From positions 3,834,956 to 3,898,955 of the forward strand of contig NZ_CP015080.1 of assembly GCF_001611275.1 (NCBI RefSeq): a stretch of DNA of 64,000 nucleotides. The letters are read 5' to 3'. The DNA comes from Desulfuromonas sp. DDH964. Its GTDB lineage: Bacteria > Desulfobacterota > Desulfuromonadia > Desulfuromonadales > DDH964. The notes under the pieces were generated by a model. It had not been told where the DNA came from. It saw only the letters and a list, made by a program, of their open reading frames with translations, and ran no database searches. Shown one piece after another: positions 56,117 through 64,000 of this stretch (its first letter is position 1; each line of letters starts with the position of its first letter). A program made the translations under genes and the position numbers.

Positions 56117-57064
56117 TCAGATCCGGATATCGATGTAGGCATCCTTTTTCAACCCCTGGGCCCACTCCTTGAAACGCTCCTCGCGTTTCTGTTCCAGCAG
56201 GGTCTGCTCGATCTCCCCCTTGACACTATCGAAGTTGCGGATCGTCCCCGGCTTGCGGACATCGACCCGAAAGAGATGGAGATTGCCGTCCGGCCCCGGT
56301 ACGACAGCGCTGACCTCCCCCTGCTGCAGGTTGCGGATCGCCTGGTCGAAGACCGGGGCCAGCTCCCCCTCCTTGAATATCCCCATATCGCCACCTTCGG
56401 CCCCGGCCCCTTTTTCCGCCTCGATCACGGCCGCGACCTCGGCGCCGGCGAGGAGCTGCTGGCGGGCCGCCGTGGCTGCTGCTGTGGCCGCTGTGCGCTC
56501 CGCGGCGGTTGCCCCGGCCGGGATCGGGAAAGTGATCCGGCTGATGCGCATGTAGGGGGCTTCGCGATAGTCGTCGATGTGCTCCTTGAAATAGTCGAGC
56601 AGGTCCTGGTTGGTCACCTCGACCTTGCTCTGCACCTCGCGACCGATCAGCTTGAAACGCAGGATCTGCTTGCCGAGACTCTGCTTGTAGACATCGAAGT
56701 TCATTCCCTGGGCTTCCAGCGCCGCCACCAGTTGCTCGCGGGTGAGGCGATTCTGCTTCTGGACGTCCCGGATCGCAGCCTCCACTTCGTCGTCGCTGAC
56801 CTTCAGCTTGAGCTCGTCAATCTTCTGCTCGACCAGCGAGTCCTCGATCAGCCGGGAGAGGAGCTGGCTGCGCAGGTTGGCGAGTTCCAGCCCGCTGGGC
56901 CTGGCTTTCCCCTGCAGGGCGGCGTCCAGCGCTAGATCGAGCTGATGGGTTGTCACGACCCGGTCATTGACCACCGCGGCGACACCATCGACCACCTCGC
57001 CCCGCACCGGCGCTGCGAACACCCCGAGCAGCAGGGCCAGCACCATGATTCTGCCTGCCTTCAT
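56117..57064 (-). CDS. SurA-like periplasmic peptidyl-prolyl isomerase/chaperone
   Basis: A 315-residue exported chaperone: signal peptide (KAGRIMVLALLLGVFAAP, to about 22), SurA N-terminal helices (VDGVAAVVNDRVVTTHQLD), then one parvulin domain with GGDMGIFKEGELAPVFDQAI. SurA usually has two parvulin domains and about 430 residues, so this is a short form. ATG 57064 follows AAAGGA; an in-frame ATG at 57091 is nearer the previous gene. It likely assists outer-membrane protein folding. Confidence 0.85.
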   Translation of the reverse strand: MKAGRIMVLALLLGVFAAPVRGEVVDGVAAVVNDRVVTTHQLDLALDAALQGKARPSGLELANLRSQLLSRLIEDSLVEQKIDELKLKVSDDEVEAAIRDVQKQNRLTREQLVAALEAQGMNFDVYKQSLGKQILRFKLIGREVQSKVEVTNQDLLDYFKEHIDDYREAPYMRISRITFPIPAGATAAERTAATAAATAARQQLLAGAEVAAVIEAEKGAGAEGGDMGIFKEGELAPVFDQAIRNLQQGEVSAVVPGPDGNLHLFRVDVRKPGTIRNFDSVKGEIEQTLLEQKREERFKEWAQGLKKDAYIDIRI

Positions 57065-57098
57065 CACATTTTCCTTTAGCGTTGCTGCCATCCCCGCC

Positions 57099-58028
57099 CT
57101 AGAGCAGGGACCAGTTCATGTCGATTTTTGCCCGGCTGCGCAATTCCTGCAACCAGGATTGATAGGCCTGTTCCTGGCGGTCGGCCAGCAACTCGTCCCG
57201 GATCCTGTCGCGAACCTGGTCGAGGCTCAGGCGCTGGGCCGGGCGGCGTTCTTCGACCAGGAAGATGTGGTAGCCATATTCGCTGCGCACCAGATCGCTG
57301 ATACGCCCCTTCGCCAGGGTGAAGACCACCTTGTCAAACTCCGGCGGCATTTCGCCGCGAGCGAAAAAGCCAAGATCTCCCCCCTGTTCAGCGTCCGGAG
57401 AGAGGGAAAATTCCTTGGCCACGGCAGCAAAGGGACGTCCCTGCTGTAACAGGGCGAGGACACGCTCCCCTTCCTCCTGGCTGCCGACGACGATCTGGCG
57501 GGCACGCACCTGGTCGGGGCGGTTGAACTCGTCCTGGTGTTCCCGGTAATAATTATCGATCTCGGCCTCGCTCACCCCGATCCGGACATCGACCGCCTGG
57601 CGCATGACCTTCTCCACCAGCAGTCCGCGCTCCAGTTCCTGGCGCCAGTCGGCAAAGGAAATCCCCCGTTCCCTGAGGACCTCGTCGAAGGATCTGTCGG
57701 GATACTCGGCGCGGTATTCCTGGATCGCCTGGTCGACCTCGGCGGGGGTTACCTTGATCTGCAGGCGTTCGGCCTCGGCGAGGGTCAATTCCTGGTCGAT
57801 GACCTGGACCAGGAAGGCCCGTTCCAGCTCGTTCTTCTCGTCGGCACTCAGTTCCTGGCCGGCGGGGAGGGTTTTGGCGAACTCGCGGCGAAACTGGTCG
57901 AGGGTCACGGTGCGGTTGTCGACCCGGACCAGGACCGGCGACGAAGCTTCACCCTTTTCCTTGCAGGCAAAGAGGGGGATACAGAGAAAAATCAGAACCA
58001 GCAGGGTTTTGCTGCGCAGTAGGCACAT
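57099..58028 (-). CDS. PpiC-type parvulin lipoprotein
   Basis: A 309-residue lipoprotein (PLFAC, Cys22) with a helical N-terminal half and a parvulin domain: VRARQIVVGSQEEGERVL, SLSPDAEQGGDLGFFARGEMPPEF and SEYGYHIFLVEER. It resembles PrsA/PpiC foldases and pairs with the SurA-like gene 34 bases downstream. ATG 58028 is chosen (GGAAG upstream, short spacing); a GTG 15 bases earlier is possible. Confidence 0.85.
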   Translation of the reverse strand: MCLLRSKTLLVLIFLCIPLFACKEKGEASSPVLVRVDNRTVTLDQFRREFAKTLPAGQELSADEKNELERAFLVQVIDQELTLAEAERLQIKVTPAEVDQAIQEYRAEYPDRSFDEVLRERGISFADWRQELERGLLVEKVMRQAVDVRIGVSEAEIDNYYREHQDEFNRPDQVRARQIVVGSQEEGERVLALLQQGRPFAAVAKEFSLSPDAEQGGDLGFFARGEMPPEFDKVVFTLAKGRISDLVRSEYGYHIFLVEERRPAQRLSLDQVRDRIRDELLADRQEQAYQSWLQELRSRAKIDMNWSLL

Positions 58029-58109
58029 AAGCTTCCGATCCACGGCGGGCGAATGCTCGGGGGAGGTCAGGCCGGCGGCGAGGGGCCGCGGAGAGTCAGG
58101 CTAGCACAG

Positions 58110-61601
<3,492 letters not shown>

Positions 61602-61663
61602 GGTCAAGGGCCATGCCCCGGTTGGGCAGCGCGGCACTCCTCTGGTCTGGCAGGCAAAGAGAC

Positions 61664-61685
61664 GGGGCGTGCCAGTGCACGCCCC
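61664..61685 (-). terminator. Weak hairpin between nadA and mfd
   Basis: GGGGCGTG / CACGCCCC with a CCAGTG loop, followed on the minus strand by GTCTCTTT; T-poor, so attenuation at most. Confidence 0.35.
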
Positions 61686-61709
61686 TGAAAAAGATCGGTT
61701 GGTTGGTGA

Positions 61710-62627
61710 CTAGTCCCGCGGCACCGCGAGCATCCGCTCCAGGCTTCCCCGGGCGCGAGCGGCGACATCGGCGGGAACGGTAATCTGCGGGCTCATATGC
61801 TGCAGGCAGCTGAGGACATCCTCCAGGGAGGTCAGCTTCATGTTCGGACAGATCAGGCGTGAGGTCGGCAGGATGAAGCTCTTCTCCGGGTTCTCGCGCC
61901 GCAACCGGTAAAGGATGCCGGCCTCGGTGCCGACGATGAACTTCTGTGCCGGACTGGTCCTGACGTAATCATACATGCCGCTGGTCGAACAGATGTGGTG
62001 GGCACGCCGGAGGATTTCGGGCGCACACTCGGGATGGGCCAAAAAGAGCGCATCGGGGTGTTCGGCCAGAGCCCGCTCGACGTCGGCGACCTGGAGCCGC
62101 TCATGGGTCGGACAGTAGCCGTCCCAGAAATAGCAGGTCTTGCTCGTCTGGCCGGCGATGTAGCGCCCGAGGTTGCGGTCGGGGACGAGGAGCACCTCGT
62201 CGGCGTCGAGGGAATTGACCACCCGCACCGCGTTGGCGCTGGTGCAGCAGATGTCGCTCTCGGCTTTGACGGCGGCGCTGGAATTGACGTAGGTGACGAC
62301 CGTCGCCCCGGGATGTCTGGTTTTCATCGCCCGCAGGCCTTCGGCCGTGACCATGTCGGCCATCGGGCAGCCGGCATCGGGCCTGGGGAGGAGGACAATT
62401 TTGTCCGGCGCCAGGATCGCTGCACTTTCCGCCATGAAATGGACGCCGCAAAAAACGATTACGGCGCGGTCGGTGCGCGCCGCCTCGAGGGACAGCCCGA
62501 GGGAATCCCCGGTGATGTCCGCCAGTTCCTGGATTTCGTCGCGCTGATAGTTATGCGCCAGCAGCAGGGCATTGCGCTCCCGGGCCAGGCGCCGGATCTC
62601 GTCCTTGATCTCTTGCTGACTCTTCAT
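61710..62627 (-). CDS. nadA: Quinolinate synthase A
   Basis: A 305-residue 4Fe-4S enzyme making quinolinate for NAD. The three cluster cysteines appear in GCPMADM or VFCGVHF (about 60-90), in HPECAPE (near 190) and in LICPNMK (near 257), each in its family context; [16 protein letters not shown] and CCTSAN are also typical. The gene has its own promoter. Confidence 0.94.
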   Translation of the reverse strand: MKSQQEIKDEIRRLARERNALLLAHNYQRDEIQELADITGDSLGLSLEAARTDRAVIVFCGVHFMAESAAILAPDKIVLLPRPDAGCPMADMVTAEGLRAMKTRHPGATVVTYVNSSAAVKAESDICCTSANAVRVVNSLDADEVLLVPDRNLGRYIAGQTSKTCYFWDGYCPTHERLQVADVERALAEHPDALFLAHPECAPEILRRAHHICSTSGMYDYVRTSPAQKFIVGTEAGILYRLRRENPEKSFILPTSRLICPNMKLTSLEDVLSCLQHMSPQITVPADVAARARGSLERMLAVPRD

Positions 62628-62659
62628 GAAGGTCCTTCCACAGGTTCGATGTGCGCCGT

Positions 62660-62688
62660 ATACTAGTTCAAAACCCCTGATATGTCAA
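62660..62688 (-). promoter_or_regulatory. sigma-70 promoter of nadA
   Basis: Minus strand TTGACA (62688-62683), 17 bases, TAGTAT (62665-62660). Confidence 0.65.
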
Positions 62689-62710
62689 ACCTTTATCGGC
62701 GAATCCGGCC

Positions 62711-62739
62711 TTGACAGGGGCTTCGATTGGGGCTATTCT
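62711..62739 (+). promoter_or_regulatory. sigma-70 promoter of tatB-tatC
   Basis: TTGACA (62711-62716), 17 bases, TATTCT (62734-62739), divergent from the nadA promoter. Confidence 0.65.
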
Positions 62740-62782
62740 CAGCGGGCCTGAAACAACCTCTTTCTTTCAAGGACTTCCCGTT

Positions 62783-63121
62783 ATGTTCGGAATCGGCATG
62801 CCCGAGCTCCTGCTGATCCTGGCCCTTGCCCTGATCGTCATCGGCCCGAAGAAACTCCCCGATATCGCCCGTGCCCTCGGTCGCGGCTTCGCCGAATTCA
62901 GGCGCGCCACCGACGAGTTGAAGACCTCCTTCCACGAGGAGGTTCGAACTGCCGAAACCAAGAAGCGCCTGCTCGAGGAAGGCAAAATCCATCCCCCCGG
63001 CGCCGCCCGCAAAGAGGCGGAGGGCGGGTCGGAAGAAGCGGGCCCCGCGGACGACCCCTATCGGACCGCCCGGGAAGAGCGGGCGGCGGCCCCGAGCGAG
63101 GATGCCGGAAATGAGCGATGA
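62783..63121 (+). CDS. tatB: Sec-independent protein translocase TatA/TatB-type subunit
   Basis: A 112-residue Tat subunit: one N-terminal helix ([20 protein letters not shown], with Glu8), the hinge GPKKLP, an amphipathic helix ([20 protein letters not shown]) and a polar Glu/Ala tail. Overlapping tatC favours TatB, though TatA/TatB cannot be told apart with certainty. AAGGA precedes the ATG. Confidence 0.8.
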   Translation: MFGIGMPELLLILALALIVIGPKKLPDIARALGRGFAEFRRATDELKTSFHEEVRTAETKKRLLEEGKIHPPGAARKEAEGGSEEAGPADDPYRTAREERAAAPSEDAGNER

Positions 63122-63875
63122 AAGCCTCCCCTTTACCAAGCACCTGGAGGAGTTGCGGCGCCGCCTGATCATCGCCGCCGGGTCCTGGCTGGTCGCCTTC
63201 ATCGCCTGCTACAGCTACTCGGAACAACTCTTCCAGTTCATTTCCGGGCCGGTGCGGGCCGCCCTGCCGGCAGGAAGCTCGCTGGTCTTCATCAACGCCA
63301 CCGAACCCTTCTTCACTTACCTGAAGATCGCGGCCCTGACCGGCCTGCTCATTGCCCTGCCGGTCATCTTCTGGCAGCTCTGGGGCTTTGTCGCGCCCGG
63401 GCTCTATGCCCATGAAAAGAAGCTCGCCGTCCCCTTCGTCTTTGCCAGTACGCTCTGCTTCGGGGCCGGGGCCTATTTCGGCTTTCGCTTCGTCTTTCCC
63501 ACCATCTTCACTTTTCTCATCAATTATGGTACCAGCAGCGGCGAAATCAGCGCCATGCTCTCCATGGGGCAGTACCTCGCCCTGTCGAGCAAGCTGCTGC
63601 TCGCCTTCGGTCTCGTCTTCGAGCTGCCGATCATCATCTTTTTCCTCGCCCGCATGGGCATTGTCGACCATCTCTGGTTGCGCCGCAACCGCAAGTATGC
63701 ACTGATCGCCGCCTTTGTCATCGGCGCCATCCTGACCCCGCCCGATGTCTTTTCCCAGACCGCCCTGGCCCTGCCGTTCATCATCCTCTACGAAGTCGGA
63801 ATCTGGGTCGCCTTCTTCTTTGGTAAAAAAAGGGCGCGCGAAGCCAAAGATTCCGGCCCCGGAGAAGCAGGCTGA
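63111..63875 (+). CDS. tatC: Sec-independent protein translocase TatC
   Basis: A 254-residue six-helix receptor for twin-arginine signal peptides. [13 protein letters not shown] opens it and the second-loop Glu appears in [12 protein letters not shown]. It starts inside tatB (GAGGA eight bases before ATG 63111; ATG 63102 possible), so the two are coupled. Confidence 0.94.
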   Translation: MSDESLPFTKHLEELRRRLIIAAGSWLVAFIACYSYSEQLFQFISGPVRAALPAGSSLVFINATEPFFTYLKIAALTGLLIALPVIFWQLWGFVAPGLYAHEKKLAVPFVFASTLCFGAGAYFGFRFVFPTIFTFLINYGTSSGEISAMLSMGQYLALSSKLLLAFGLVFELPIIIFFLARMGIVDHLWLRRNRKYALIAAFVIGAILTPPDVFSQTALALPFIILYEVGIWVAFFFGKKRAREAKDSGPGEAG

Positions 63876-63903
63876 ATGCGCAACTGAGGAGGGCCGGTTT
63901 CTT

Positions 63904-64000
63904 TCAAGCAGGGGCAACCGGTGACGGCGCCATGTCGGCCCTGAGCTGGTGGACCAGCCGGTTTTTGCCGCCCCGCTTCGCCTGATACATCAAGTCGTCA
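63904..64000 (-). CDS. C-terminal end of a GGDEF-domain protein (partial)
   Basis: The minus strand running in from the right edge reads DDLMYQAKRGGKNRLV, the last helix and strand of a diguanylate cyclase GGDEF domain (usual ADxxLYxAKxxGRN), then an Ala/Pro-rich tail to TGA at 63904-63906. Only about 31 codons lie in the window; the catalytic motif is outside. Confidence 0.8.
   Translation of the reverse strand, partial: DDLMYQAKRGGKNRLVHQLRADMAPSPVAPA

Overview
The window comes from a GC-rich, anaerobic, c-type-cytochrome-making Gram-negative bacterium, most likely a Desulfuromonadales/Geobacterales-type delta-proteobacterium. This rests on gene content, not on a marker tree: ResB/CcsA (System II) cytochrome c assembly, a small diheme CxxCH lipoprotein, futalosine-route menaquinone genes (MqnB, MqnD), a full set of methylmalonyl-CoA pathway genes, sigma-54-type promoters, a class-II-RNR-type TSCPD protein, rubrerythrin, and a likely selenocysteine-decoded small gene. 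Codon use is uniform and GC3-rich. There is no phage, integrase, transposase or CRISPR array, so this is ordinary chromosomal backbone.

Layout. 0-4 kb: an alpha/beta-hydrolase-fold protein lacking the usual serine, a 34-codon alanine-rich small ORF followed by a terminator-like hairpin, a PLP aminotransferase and glutamate-cysteine ligase. 4-7.3 kb: an exported Cys-containing protein, then resB-ccsA. 7.3-14.7 kb: oligoendopeptidase F, a NapH/CcoG-like polyferredoxin, a VCBS/FG-GAP exported protein, a porin-like protein, a 46-residue lipoprotein and a TlpA-like thioredoxin. 14.9-19.4 kb: mce, meaB, methylmalonyl-CoA mutase and an XRE-cupin regulator, all leftward. 19.5-23 kb: a conserved hypothetical protein, mqnB-mqnD and a zinc-ribbon protein. 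23-28 kb: a biotin-dependent acyl-CoA carboxylase pair. 28-35.3 kb: serA, a Cys-motif protein, aroF, tRNA-Phe, two lipoproteins (one diheme), a TSUP exporter, tcdA and a TatD nuclease. 35.4-44.4 kb: a chemoreceptor, several small Cys proteins, and an RND efflux operon with a DUF2892 protein. 44.7-49.7 kb: a TRAP transporter with two tandem paralogous binding proteins, a universal stress protein and the selenoprotein candidate. 49.7-52 kb: zinc-ribbon protein, rubrerythrin, a hypothetical protein and a sigma-54-driven PEGA lipoprotein. 52-64 kb: uvrA, pdxA, two parvulin-type chaperones, mfd, nadA, tatB-tatC, and the last codons of a GGDEF protein running off the right edge.

How the genes work together. 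The carboxylase (propionyl-CoA to methylmalonyl-CoA), epimerase, B12 mutase and MeaB chaperone form the propionyl-CoA/succinyl-CoA interconversion route; the XRE-cupin gene just upstream of the mutase, with a palindrome at its own start site, is a good candidate regulator. ResB/CcsA, menaquinone synthesis, the polyferredoxin and the cytochrome serve anaerobic respiration. TatBC, the parvulins, TolC and the porin belong to envelope biogenesis. UvrA and Mfd sit in one leftward gene series.

The observation most worth following is at 49469-49636: a 28-codon membrane peptide ORF ends in TGA, but the frame continues 26 codons to a second stop placed exactly at a terminator, and a hairpin with a GGU-containing loop starts 23 nt after the TGA, as in bacterial SECIS elements. 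Second is the alanine-rich short ORF plus hairpin in front of the aminotransferase (1025-1185).
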